Under the pieces are notes generated by a model, which worked only from the letters and a program-made list of their open reading frames with translations, was not told the DNA's origin and ran no database searches. From the NCBI RefSeq assembly GCF_026167665.1, contig NZ_CP098740.1, positions 6,138,001 to 6,202,000 on the forward strand: a DNA stretch of 64,000 nucleotides. Direction: 5' to 3'. This DNA comes from Streptomyces drozdowiczii. Lineage in GTDB: Bacteria > Actinomycetota > Actinomycetes > Streptomycetales > Streptomycetaceae. Shown here piece by piece: positions 43,693 to 51,846 of the stretch (within the stretch, counting starts at the first letter, position 1; the number at the start of each line of letters is the position of its first letter). The translations under genes and the position numbers were made by a program.

Positions 43693-45348
43693 TCAGGCGA
43701 GCGGAGGCTGTGCGGGCAGCAGGTGGTCACCCACGCCGTCGGTGCTCAGGCAGAGCGAGCAGACGACCGCGTCATGGGTGGCGCAGGCGGCGAGGTCGGG
43801 GCGTTCGTACGACTGGTGGCAGACGTGGCAGTCGTAGGTCACCGCGCTCGGGTTGCCGTCCGCGTCGAGCATCGGCTCGTCCAGGCCGTCGTCGGTGCGG
43901 CGCAGGTAGTACCGGCCCTTGGTGACGTACGCGACCAGGGGCGTCAGCACGAAGGCGATGACGGCGGCGGCGACGGGGGAGTACGGCTGGAGGGTGTCGC
44001 CCAGGGCGTGGAAGTACATCGCGATCGACAGGCCGGACGCGGCGGTGAAGGCGATCACGCCTACGGGGTTGACCGCGTACAGCATGCCCCGGCGGAACTC
44101 CGGCCGGAGCGGCGAGATGCGCAGCAGGTACTTGTTGACGCCGATGTCGGTGGCGACGGTGACGATCCAGGCGATGGCGCAGTTGGAGTAGAAGCCGAGG
44201 ATGTCGTTGAGGAAGCTGAACATGTCGGCCTCCATCAGCGCGAGCGCGAAGCCGAGGTTGACCAGGACGAACACCAGCCGGCCCGGGTAGTGCCGGGTGA
44301 CCCGGGTGAAGGAGTTGGTCCAGGCGAGCGAGCCGGAGTATGCGTTGGTGACGTTGATCTTGATCTGGCTGATGACCACCAGGACCACGGCCAGCGGCAC
44401 GACCAGCCAGGACGGCAGCATCGCGTCGAAGGCGCCCCGGAACTGCTGGATCGGCTCGGGCGCGGCGTCGGCCCCGACCTCCGCGATGATGTACACGGCG
44501 AGGAACACCCCGATGGCCTGCTTGAGCGCGCCGAGCACCACCCACCCGGGTCCGGCCATGACCACGGCGGTCCACCAGCCGCGCTTGTTGGCCTCGGTCC
44601 TCGGCGGCATGAAGCGCAGGTAGTCGATCTGCTCGCCGATCTGCGCGATGAGCGAGAGACAGACGCCGGCACCGAGGAGCACGGACGCGGTGTCGATGCC
44701 GCCCTGGCCGTCCGTTCCGGCGTACGAGAGGAACCGGTCGACCGTGCCGGGGTCGGTGGCGACCAGATAGACCAGCGGGCCGACCATCAGCAGCAGCCAG
44801 ACCGGGGTCGTCCACACCTGGAGCTTGCTGAGCGCCGACATTCCGTAGATCACCAGCGGAATGACCATCAGCGTCGAGACGAGATAGCCGAGCCAGAGCG
44901 GCAGCCCGAGGCCCAGTTTCAGGCCCTGCGCCATGATCGAGCCTTCGAGGGCGAAGAAGATGAAGGTGAAGCTGGCGAAGATGACACTCGTGAGGACCGA
45001 GCCGTAGTACCCGAAGCCGGAGCCACGGGTGATCAGGTCCAGGTCGAGGTTGTACCGGGCGCCGTAGTACGCCAGCGGGAAGCCGGTGGCGAAGATGACG
45101 ACGGCGGCCACCGCGATCGCCAGCAGCGCGTTCCCGGTGCCGTGGGCCAGGCCGATGCCCGCGCCGATCGAGAAGTCGGCCATGTAGGCGATGCCGCCCA
45201 GGGCGGTGGTGGCCACGACGGCGGGGGTCCAGCGGCGGTAACTCCTGGGCGCGAACCGGAGGGTGTAGTCCTCCAGGGTCTCGCTCGTCGCCCGGCTCTC
45301 GGTGGTGGTCGGTGGGGTGGACGTCGCGCGTGACTCGGTCGTACTCAT
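43693..45348 (-). CDS. NCS1-family nucleobase/allantoin-type permease with Cys-rich tail
   Basis: The 551-residue protein has about 12 membrane segments and the NCS1 pattern: RSYRRWTPAVVATTALGG near the N-terminus and INVTNAYSGSLAWTNSF in the middle. The C-terminus is unusual. After a hydrophilic linker comes YDCHVCHQSY, then C, then CSLC (Cys507, 510, 522, 530, 533), a zinc-ribbon-like module. It starts the operon that feeds urea carboxylase, so the substrate may be urea, guanidine or a purine breakdown product. Confidence 0.85.
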   Translation of the reverse strand: MSTTESRATSTPPTTTESRATSETLEDYTLRFAPRSYRRWTPAVVATTALGGIAYMADFSIGAGIGLAHGTGNALLAIAVAAVVIFATGFPLAYYGARYNLDLDLITRGSGFGYYGSVLTSVIFASFTFIFFALEGSIMAQGLKLGLGLPLWLGYLVSTLMVIPLVIYGMSALSKLQVWTTPVWLLLMVGPLVYLVATDPGTVDRFLSYAGTDGQGGIDTASVLLGAGVCLSLIAQIGEQIDYLRFMPPRTEANKRGWWTAVVMAGPGWVVLGALKQAIGVFLAVYIIAEVGADAAPEPIQQFRGAFDAMLPSWLVVPLAVVLVVISQIKINVTNAYSGSLAWTNSFTRVTRHYPGRLVFVLVNLGFALALMEADMFSFLNDILGFYSNCAIAWIVTVATDIGVNKYLLRISPLRPEFRRGMLYAVNPVGVIAFTAASGLSIAMYFHALGDTLQPYSPVAAAVIAFVLTPLVAYVTKGRYYLRRTDDGLDEPMLDADGNPSAVTYDCHVCHQSYERPDLAACATHDAVVCSLCLSTDGVGDHLLPAQPPLA

Positions 45349-45430
45349 GGGCAGCCTCTCGGGGAGCGGTGCGCGGAGGGAAGGCCGTGCTGAGGACGGG
45401 CGGGGGCGGACGTCGTCGGCCGCCGGGGTC

Positions 45431-46177
45431 TCAGATGCGGTCGGCGTGCAGGGCCATCTGCGTCATGGCGCGCCGGGCCCGTTCGAGCACGACGGCCATG
45501 GAGTCGCCGACATGGACGTGCAGGGCGCGGTGGCCGTCGGCGAGGCGTCCGTCGCGGACGGCCTCCATGATCGCGATGTGCTCGGTGATGGTGGTGCCGA
45601 CCCGGTCCGGGGTGAGGAAGTCGTACATCCGGACCCGGCGGATGCGCTCGCCCACGGCCACCAGGGCGTCCGTCAGCGCCGGGTTACCGGAGGCACGGGA
45701 GAGCTGGGCGTGGAAGCGCTCGTCCTGGACGACGAAGCGGGGGTCGGGGTCCGGGGGCCGCTCGCGCATGGCGTACCAGCGGTCCAACTCGGCCGTGAGG
45801 ACGGCCGGATCGTGCCGCACGGACGGGTCGTCGATCGCCCGGGCGATGCCGCGCAGTTCCAGGGTGACCCGGAGTTCGTAGAGATCGCGCAGCTGGGCCA
45901 GGTTGGGGATCGTGACGAAGAAGCCGCCGTCGCCGCGCTCGATCAGGCCGTCCGCGAGCAGGCGCGCCAGGGCCTCGCGCACCGGCGTCCTCGACACGCG
46001 GAAGCGTGCGGCGAGCCGCGTCTCGGCCAGCCGCTCGCGCGGCCCGAACTCGCCGTCGAGCACGGCCGCGCGCAACTGTCCGTACACCGTCTCGCGGAGC
46101 GAGGGCGCGGGCTCCGCGTCGGTGACCCGCGCCGTGTCCGAGGGCGTATACAGCGTCGTATCCAGCGTCGCATCCAT
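45431..46177 (-). CDS. GntR-family transcriptional regulator (FadR/FCD type)
   Basis: The 248-residue protein has an N-terminal winged helix (about 25-95: LRETVYGQLRAAVLDGEFGP, RFRVSRTPVREALARL) and a C-terminal FCD effector domain. It lies 82 nt upstream of the NCS1 permease on the same strand and is the likely local regulator of the permease-urea carboxylase-allophanate hydrolase unit. ATG 46177 was chosen; no strong ribosome-binding site is visible, and longer starts up to 46267 lack support. Confidence 0.85.
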   Translation of the reverse strand: MDATLDTTLYTPSDTARVTDAEPAPSLRETVYGQLRAAVLDGEFGPRERLAETRLAARFRVSRTPVREALARLLADGLIERGDGGFFVTIPNLAQLRDLYELRVTLELRGIARAIDDPSVRHDPAVLTAELDRWYAMRERPPDPDPRFVVQDERFHAQLSRASGNPALTDALVAVGERIRRVRMYDFLTPDRVGTTITEHIAIMEAVRDGRLADGHRALHVHVGDSMAVVLERARRAMTQMALHADRI

Positions 46178-46271
46178 GGGCGGAGACGCTAGGAACCGGT
46201 TGTTTCGCCGGAGGCCACGGCGGGGTGAACGACTGGTTTCGGGCAGCTCACGGCGGCCCGGGCACACGGCA

Positions 46272-46295
46272 AAGCGCCCCGTACGCGGGGCGCTT
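46272..46295. terminator. Terminator hairpin after the CE4 gene
   Basis: A compact perfect stem AAGCGCCCCG / CGGGGCGCTT lies 19 nt downstream of the minus-strand deacetylase stop at 46314. Confidence 0.75.
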
Positions 46296-46313
46296 CACCA
46301 TGGGGGCGGGTGG

Positions 46314-47297
46314 TCAGCCCTTCGCGCAGGAGACCGTCGGCCAGGTCCAGTTGCCGTTGGACTGGATGGTGACGCCGAAGTTGTTGCCGCTGCCGTTGGG
46401 CTTGGCGGTCAGCACCTGGGCGCTGGGGTAGGAGGCGCTGATGTTCCAGGTGGAGAGGATCTTCGCCGGGGAGGGGAGGTTCATGGTCACGGTCCAGTTG
46501 CCGGCGCCGGAGACCGCGACGTTGAGGTTGTAGCGGTCGCCCCAGCGCTGGCCGGCGGACAGGGTCGCCGTGCAGCCGCCGGTGTTCCCTCCGCCGTCGC
46601 TGCTGCCGTCGGGGGCGACGGCGCGCCCGGTCTGCGGCGAGATCATGCCGGAGCACAGGCCCCGGGCGGTCAGCGACTGGGCGATGCGCGGGATGGCGGC
46701 CAGGGTGTTGGCGGGCCATTCGTGCATCAGGATGACCTGGCCGTCGGTGAGGCGCGACACGGCCTGGACGATCGCGTCGGTGCTCGCCCCGTTCCAGTCC
46801 TGCGAGTCGACGTCCCAGATCACCTCGGTGAGCCCGTACTTGGCCTCGACGGCCTTGAGGGTGGCGTTGGTCTCCCCGTACGGCGGCCGGAACAGTTTCG
46901 GTGTGCCGCCGCCGGCTGCCGCGACGGCCTGCTGGGTCCGGGAGAGCTCCGAGTCGATCTGGGCCTGGCTCTGCTGGGTGAGGTGGGGGTGGGTGTAGCT
47001 GTGGTTGCCGACCCACATGCCCGCGTCCACCTGGGCCTTCACCTGCGCCGGGTACGAGGCGGCGAACTGGCCCTCGTTGAACATGGTGGCCCGCAGGCCG
47101 TTCTGCCTGAGGGCGTTGAGCAGGGCGGGGGTGTGGTCGTTGGACGGGCCGTCGTCGAAGGTCAGGCCCACGTAGCCGTTGCAGGCGGCGGCCTGGGCCG
47201 GGGCGGTCGCCGTGGCGGTCAGCCCCAGGGAACCCGCCGAGGCGAGCACGAGCCCCGCCGCCAGGGCGGCCGGGCGGCGGTGGAAGCGGAGACGCAT
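46314..47297 (-). CDS. Secreted CE4 polysaccharide deacetylase (acetylxylan esterase type) with CBM2
   Basis: The 327-residue protein has a signal peptide (about 1-36, ending AQAAA) and a NodB/CE4 domain with motif 1 GLTFDDGPS, motif 2 [10 protein letters not shown] and motif 3 [11 protein letters not shown] Gly/Ser linker leads to a C-terminal CBM2 (about 225-327: [25 protein letters not shown]). It removes acetyl groups from xylan or chitin outside the cell. GGAGGAC precedes ATG 47297. TTTCG-rich palindromes in the divergent promoter region suggest xylan- or cellulose-responsive control. Confidence 0.9.
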   Translation of the reverse strand: MRLRFHRRPAALAAGLVLASAGSLGLTATATAPAQAAACNGYVGLTFDDGPSNDHTPALLNALRQNGLRATMFNEGQFAASYPAQVKAQVDAGMWVGNHSYTHPHLTQQSQAQIDSELSRTQQAVAAAGGGTPKLFRPPYGETNATLKAVEAKYGLTEVIWDVDSQDWNGASTDAIVQAVSRLTDGQVILMHEWPANTLAAIPRIAQSLTARGLCSGMISPQTGRAVAPDGSSDGGGNTGGCTATLSAGQRWGDRYNLNVAVSGAGNWTVTMNLPSPAKILSTWNISASYPSAQVLTAKPNGSGNNFGVTIQSNGNWTWPTVSCAKG

Positions 47298-47405
47298 GAA
47301 CTGTCCTCCAGGTGAGGGGAGGTCCGGCCGCACGGGCGGCGCGGCCGGGCCTGAGCACGGAGTTTTTGGGCCGCCTCCGGTGGCTGTCAAGAGTTTCGGC
47401 AGGTA

Positions 47406-47413
47406 TTTCGAAA
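47406..47413. promoter_or_regulatory. TTTCGAAA palindrome upstream of the CE4 gene
   Basis: TTTCGAAA, preceded by TTTCGG at 47394-47399, lies about 110 nt upstream of the minus-strand start at 47297. Similar TTTCGAAA-type elements are known in Streptomyces xylanase promoters. Confidence 0.4.
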
Positions 47414-47538
47414 GCGTCGGCCGTGTGCTGCGCCGGGTCCGGACCGCAGTCGCGCATGTCAGCGGGGGTGCGGCGTGATTCGCCCCGCCACCCCGGGGCG
47501 GGTCGGCCTGTGCAGATGTCGCGGCAGGGGATCGTACG

Positions 47539-47551
47539 CCGAAACTTTCGG
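47539..47551. promoter_or_regulatory. CCGAAACTTTCGG palindrome (xylan-regulator type)
   Basis: A perfect 6-1-6 inverted repeat in the 360-nt region between the divergent CE4 and CBM2 genes. It resembles the CGAAA-N-TTTCG operators described for Streptomyces xylanase genes. Assignment to a particular regulator is inference. Confidence 0.5.
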
Positions 47552-47612
47552 GGCGCCAGAAGTCGCAACCTACCGACGTATTGACAGTGTGCCGTCAACT
47601 CGCTGTCATACA

Positions 47613-47626
47613 TGGGAGCGCTCCCA
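47613..47626. promoter_or_regulatory. CebR box, perfect 14-bp palindrome
   Basis: TGGGAGCGCTCCCA is the consensus operator of CebR, the cello-oligosaccharide-responsive LacI-family repressor of Streptomyces. It ends 31 nt before the ATG at 47658, well placed to block transcription of the CBM2 protein gene unless cellobiose or cellotriose is present. Confidence 0.9.
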
Positions 47627-47657
47627 TATGACTTCCCCACGCCCCGAGGAGGCGCAC

Positions 47658-48842
47658 ATGCCCATCCACCCCCGCCGCTTACTGAGCAGACCCCGGGCCG
47701 CGGCCGGTTCCGCCGTCGCGCTGGCCCTGTCGCTCTTCGTCGCCATGCCCGTCGGCGGGCCGGCCGCGGCGGCGGAGTCCGCGCCCGGCTGCCAGGTCGA
47801 CTACACCGCCAACGAGTGGACCGGCGGCTACACCGCCGAGGTGAGCGTCACCAACGAGGGCCCTGCGCTCAGCGACTGGCGGCTGACCTGGACATACGTG
47901 GGCGACCAGCACGTCACCTCCGGCTGGAACGCCACCGTCACGCAGTCCGGCCACGCCGTGACCGCCGTCGCCACGGCCTGGAACGGGTCGGTGGCCGAAG
48001 GCGGTACGGTCTCCTTCGGTGTGCAGGGGACCTCGCGGTCGGGCGGCCCCGCGCCCACGGACTTCGCGCTCAATGGCGTCTCCTGCGGCGGCGAGGACAC
48101 CACGCCCCCGACCACGCCTCCCACGACACCGCCGCCCACCACCCCGCCCTCCGCCGACTGCGGTGACGCGGTCGTCTGCGACGACTTCGAGGACCAGGCC
48201 GGCCCGGCCCCGGCCGGGAACTGGCGGTTCACCGCGCCCGACTGCCAGGGCACCGGAACGGCGGCCGTGGACACGGGGACCGCGCACAGCGGCACGCGCT
48301 CGCTGCGACTGGACGGGAAGGCGGGCTACTGCAACCACGCCTTCGTGGCCTCCACCGCCGACCTCTCGACGGTCGGCCCCGTGCTGTACGTACGCATGTG
48401 GGTGCGGCACACCACGGCGCTCCCGGCGGCGCACGTCGCCTTCGTGTCGATGCCCGACAGCTCCCAGGGCGGCAAGGCCCTGCGGATCGGCGGGCAGAAC
48501 GGGGCGCTCCAGTGGAACCGGGAGAGCGACGACGCGACGCTCCCGGCGCAGAGCCCGACCGGGGTGGGGCTGAGCAGGCCCCTGCCGACGGGCAGCTGGC
48601 AGTGCCTGCGCTTCAAGGTCGACACCACGGCTCCGGGGCTCGACACCTGGCTGGGCGACGAGCAGGTGCCCGGTCTGCACGCCGACGGCGTCCCCACGCG
48701 CGACGTGGACGACCAGTGGCTCTCGCGGACCACCCCGCCCCGGCCCACCGCCCTGCGGCTGGGCTGGGAGAGCTACGGGGTCGGCGACGACACTCTGTGG
48801 TTCGACGACGTGGCGGTCGGCTCCGCGCCGATCGGCTGCTGA
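47658..48842 (+). CDS. Secreted CBM2 protein with Cip1-like C-terminal domain
   Basis: The 394-residue protein has a signal peptide (about 1-40, ending GPAAAAE) and an N-terminal CBM2 (about 43-145: CQVDYTANEWTGGYTAEVSVTNEG and GVSCGG). A Thr/Pro linker (about 148-168) leads to a concanavalin-like domain beginning VCDDFEDQAG and ending DDVAVGSAPIGC. The last resembles the cellulose-induced Cip1 family, some of which have lyase activity. AGGAGG (47647-47652) fixes ATG 47658. The perfect CebR box upstream predicts induction on cellulose. Confidence 0.8.
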   Translation: MPIHPRRLLSRPRAAAGSAVALALSLFVAMPVGGPAAAAESAPGCQVDYTANEWTGGYTAEVSVTNEGPALSDWRLTWTYVGDQHVTSGWNATVTQSGHAVTAVATAWNGSVAEGGTVSFGVQGTSRSGGPAPTDFALNGVSCGGEDTTPPTTPPTTPPPTTPPSADCGDAVVCDDFEDQAGPAPAGNWRFTAPDCQGTGTAAVDTGTAHSGTRSLRLDGKAGYCNHAFVASTADLSTVGPVLYVRMWVRHTTALPAAHVAFVSMPDSSQGGKALRIGGQNGALQWNRESDDATLPAQSPTGVGLSRPLPTGSWQCLRFKVDTTAPGLDTWLGDEQVPGLHADGVPTRDVDDQWLSRTTPPRPTALRLGWESYGVGDDTLWFDDVAVGSAPIGC

Positions 48843-48848
48843 CGGGCG

Positions 48849-48877
48849 GGCGTACCGGCCACCCCGGCCGGTACGCC
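48849..48877. terminator. Bidirectional terminator hairpin
   Basis: GGCGTACCGGCC (48849-48860) pairs perfectly with GGCCGGTACGCC (48866-48877) between the converging CBM2 and IclR genes. Confidence 0.85.
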
Positions 48878-48879
48878 GT

Positions 48880-49572
48880 TCACCCGAGGTGGTCGCCCGG
48901 CGTGCCGATCGCGGCGGCGGCCTCCAGGACGTGCGGGACGGCCCGGTCCGCGAGGTCGGGGTCGGAGGTGACCACGTTGATCGCGGCCCGGACCGGCCAG
49001 CCCGGCAGCGGGGCCGCGATGCCGTGGGCGCCGATGTTGACCTCGCTGTGGGTGATGACGTAACCGGTCTCGCGGATCGCCTGGACGCGGGGCGGTTCGG
49101 CGGCGCGCGGGGGACCGGAGGCCAGGGCGGCGAGGCCGCCGGAGCCGTGGTCCAGGGGGTCGCGGCTGCCCTTGCGGTACCAGAACAGGGGGCCGTCCGT
49201 CGGCGGTTCGGCCACCACCGTGGTGACGGCGGCGGTGCCGACCGCCTCGACCAGGCTCGCGGTGGCGTCCAGGCGGCGGGCGAGGCGGTGCAGGACGGGC
49301 TCCGCGACGGTCCGCAGGCTGGGGACGGAGCCGCCGAGGAGCCCGGTCACGGCCGGGCCCACGGTGTAGCGGCCGCTGTCGTCGCGTGCGGCGAACCCCG
49401 TCCGGTGGAGCGAGACGAGCAGGCGGTGCGCGATCGAGCGGTGGAAACCCGTCGCGGCCGACAGCTGACTGGTCGTCAGCCCCTGAGGGTGGCGGCCCAG
49501 TTCGACCAGGAGGGCGAGTCCGCGCTCCAGGGTCTGCGAGCCGCCGCTCTCGGAGTCGTTCGACGGTGTCAT
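48880..49572 (-). CDS. IclR-family transcriptional regulator
   Basis: The 230-residue protein has an N-terminal winged helix (QTLERGLALLVELGRHPQGLTTSQLSAATGFHRSIAHRLL, about 12-52) and the IclR effector domain. Its ATG overlaps the stop of the fumarylacetoacetase gene (ATGA), so it is the last gene of that operon and probably regulates it in response to an aromatic catabolite. Confidence 0.88.
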   Translation of the reverse strand: MTPSNDSESGGSQTLERGLALLVELGRHPQGLTTSQLSAATGFHRSIAHRLLVSLHRTGFAARDDSGRYTVGPAVTGLLGGSVPSLRTVAEPVLHRLARRLDATASLVEAVGTAAVTTVVAEPPTDGPLFWYRKGSRDPLDHGSGGLAALASGPPRAAEPPRVQAIRETGYVITHSEVNIGAHGIAAPLPGWPVRAAINVVTSDPDLADRAVPHVLEAAAAIGTPGDHLG

Positions 49573-50801
49573 TCCACCTCTTCGGGGAGCGGCCGGATGG
49601 TGGGGAGGATCCTGCCACGGACCTCGCCCAGGCCGATGCGCCCCCGCGCGCCCGGAGCCGAGTAGCGCAGGACGACCTCGTCGCCGTCCTCCAGGAAGGT
49701 GCGCTCCTCGCCGCCCGCCGTCCAGGTCTCCTTGCCGCCCCAGGACAGTTCGAGGAACGAGCCGCGCTGGTGTTTCTCGGGGCCCGAGATGGTGCCCGAG
49801 GCGTAGAAGTCGCCGACCCGCAGCGAGGCGCCGTTGACCGTGAGGTGGGCCAGCATCTGCGCGGGCGACCAGTACATGGACGCGTACGGCGGGCGTGCCA
49901 CCACCGTGCCGTTGACCTCGACCTCCACGTCGATGTCGTAGCCCGACGGGCCCTCCTCGCGCAGGTAGGGCAGTACGGCGGGTTCCTGGCTGGGGAGTTC
50001 GGTGCGGGCGTGTTCGAGGGCGGCGAGCGGGGTAACCCAGGCGCTGATGCTGGTGGCGAAGGACTTGCCGAGGTTGGGGCCCAGCGGGACGTACTCCCAC
50101 GCCTGGATGTCGCGCGAGGACCAGTCGTTGACGCCGGTGACGCCGAACACGGTCTCGGTGAACTCGGAGGTCGCGACGCGCTGCCCGAGCGGGACCGTAC
50201 GCCCGACGACGAAGCCGAGTTCGGCCTCGATGTCCAGGCGCAGCGACGGGCCGAAGGTGGGCGCCGGGTCGGCGGGGGCCTTGCGCTGTCCGGCGGGGCG
50301 GTGCACCGGGGTGCCCGAGACGACGATGGACCCCGCGCGGCCGTGGTAAGCGACCGGCAGGTGGCGCCAGTTGGGCATCAGGGCGTCCCCGTCGGGCCGG
50401 AAGATCCGTCCGACGTTGGTGGCGTGGTCCACGGACGCGTAGTAGTCGACGTAGTCCCCGACCTCGAACGGCAGGTGCAACGTCACATCGGCCAGCGGTA
50501 CGAGGCGGACGCGGTCGCGGTGCGCGGTGTCGGTGAGCAATTCGGTGGCCCAGGAGCGGACTTCGGCCCACACCGTCGCGCCCGCGGCCATCAGCGGGTT
50601 GAGCGCGGGCGCGTCGAGCAGCGGCGCCAGGTCGGGGCGCAGGGCGGTGGCGGCGGCGCCCAGGTCCAGGACGTGGTCGCCGATGCGGACGCCGATGCGC
50701 GGGGCGGTGTCCTCGGTGGAGAAGACGGCGTACGGGAGGTTGTCGACGTCGTACGCGCTGCCGGCCGCGGCCTCGACCCAGGTGACGGGGTGGGTGCTCA
50801 T
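49569..50801 (-). CDS. fahA: Fumarylacetoacetase
   Basis: The 410-residue protein has the FAH N-terminal SH3-like domain and the catalytic domain. The latter has VGDYVDYYASVDHATNVGRIFRP (catalytic His and metal Asp), WRHLPVAYHGRAGS, VTGVNDWSSRDIQAWEYVPLGPNLGKSF and the late GTISGPEKHQRGSFLELSWGG. It cleaves fumarylacetoacetate to fumarate and acetoacetate, the last step of tyrosine/homogentisate breakdown. The ATG overlaps the stop of the upstream unknown gene. Confidence 0.93.
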   Translation of the reverse strand: MSTHPVTWVEAAAGSAYDVDNLPYAVFSTEDTAPRIGVRIGDHVLDLGAAATALRPDLAPLLDAPALNPLMAAGATVWAEVRSWATELLTDTAHRDRVRLVPLADVTLHLPFEVGDYVDYYASVDHATNVGRIFRPDGDALMPNWRHLPVAYHGRAGSIVVSGTPVHRPAGQRKAPADPAPTFGPSLRLDIEAELGFVVGRTVPLGQRVATSEFTETVFGVTGVNDWSSRDIQAWEYVPLGPNLGKSFATSISAWVTPLAALEHARTELPSQEPAVLPYLREEGPSGYDIDVEVEVNGTVVARPPYASMYWSPAQMLAHLTVNGASLRVGDFYASGTISGPEKHQRGSFLELSWGGKETWTAGGEERTFLEDGDEVVLRYSAPGARGRIGLGEVRGRILPTIRPLPEEVE

Positions 50802-51670
50802 GCGTGAAGTCCTTCGGAATCGTTGTCGGTCGCGGGGCCGAGCAGGCCCAGAGCGGTCAGGTCCTCCAGCGGTTCGAGCACGCTGCACGACCCGTACGAG
50901 ACGAACGCCTCCCGCGCGGCGGCGGCCTCGGTGGCCGGGAGCGCCCTCACGGCACGGGCCAGCGCCTCCGGGTCGCGCTCGGCGAGGGCCGCGCGGACCT
51001 CGGACAGGGGCGCCCCGGCGCGGGCCCGGGCCGTCGCCAGGAGCACGTTGAGGTAGCCGTGGTGCTCGAAGCCGGTGGCGGCGGCGGTGTGCCGGACCGC
51101 GTGGTGCAGCCCGGCCGTGCACTTGAAGGCGGCCCCGGCGGCGACGGCCCCGTGGATCCACGCCGCCACCTCGTCCTCGGTGGGGAACGCCGCCGCCTCG
51201 GTCCCGCCGGTGCGGAACTTCAGCCGGAAGCCGTGGCGTGCCGCCGCCGCGAGCGCCTGCTCCCACTCCGGCGTACCGGGGCGCGGCACCTCCACGTACA
51301 CCGTGCCGGGGAGGCCGAGCGCGGCCAGCTCCTCGATCTGGGGCCCGAGCGGCAGGGCCGGGTCCGTCTTGAACTCGACGGCCGCCGGCACGAGCCGGTC
51401 GCTCCCCGCGAAGGCGGCCGGGACCGCCGGGAGCGCGGCCGGCCCGGCCACCACGCTCACCCGCAGTCCGCCGGGGAACAGCCGGGGCTCGGCCAGCCCC
51501 GCCAGTTCGCCGAGCCGGTCGGCGCCGATCACGAACGGACCGACGAGTTCGGCGTGGCCGGAGGCGAGATGCCCGGCGTGCTCGGTCACGGCACGCGGCA
51601 GCGGAGCCAGGCCGGGCGGGAAGACCGCGGCGTCGTCCACGAGATGACGGAAGGCGAGAGGGAAGGACAC
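50798..51670 (-). CDS. Conserved protein co-transcribed with fumarylacetoacetase
   Basis: The protein of about 290 residues starts SFPLAFRHLVDDAAVFPPG and contains a barrel-like series (AAVEFKTD, GTVYVEVPRP, LKFRTGG). The strand pattern with charged ends, plus TAGLHHAVRH, hints at a TIM-barrel enzyme, but the family is not recognised. Coupling to fumarylacetoacetase by an ATGA overlap suggests a role in aromatic degradation. GTG 51670 is chosen; starts up to 51730 are possible. Confidence 0.65.
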   Translation of the reverse strand: MSFPLAFRHLVDDAAVFPPGLAPLPRAVTEHAGHLASGHAELVGPFVIGADRLGELAGLAEPRLFPGGLRVSVVAGPAALPAVPAAFAGSDRLVPAAVEFKTDPALPLGPQIEELAALGLPGTVYVEVPRPGTPEWEQALAAAARHGFRLKFRTGGTEAAAFPTEDEVAAWIHGAVAAGAAFKCTAGLHHAVRHTAAATGFEHHGYLNVLLATARARAGAPLSEVRAALAERDPEALARAVRALPATEAAAAREAFVSYGSCSVLEPLEDLTALGLLGPATDNDSEGLHA

Positions 51671-51771
51671 GCGCGACACCCTAGCCGAGAGACCCGTAAT
51701 ACGGACGGTACCTGTTCCGATATCGGTCACCGGGCTCGCGGAGATCCGGTGGGATCTTCAAGAATGCGCAA

Positions 51772-51783
51772 TGGTCTAGGCCA
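51772..51783. promoter_or_regulatory. DasR-responsive-element-like site upstream of the chitinase
   Basis: TGGTCTAGGCCA differs by one base from TGGTCTAGACCA, the core known in Streptomyces chitinase promoters and recognised by DasR, the GlcNAc-phosphate-responsive repressor. It ends 63 nt before the chitinase ATG. Confidence 0.8.
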
Positions 51784-51846
51784 ACTCATTGACGTGAATG
51801 CGTCATCCTTCGATTCTGGCGGCACCTTCTCCCGACAGGAGCCTCC

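Noticed and set aside
40063..45333. A 1756-codon open frame on the plus strand opposite the urea carboxylase and permease genes
   Set aside because: Low-complexity Arg/Gly/Val composition with no recognisable domain. It is a high-GC mirror of well-supported minus-strand genes. The same holds for long frames opposite 6870-8816, 35692-38295 and 59000-60400.
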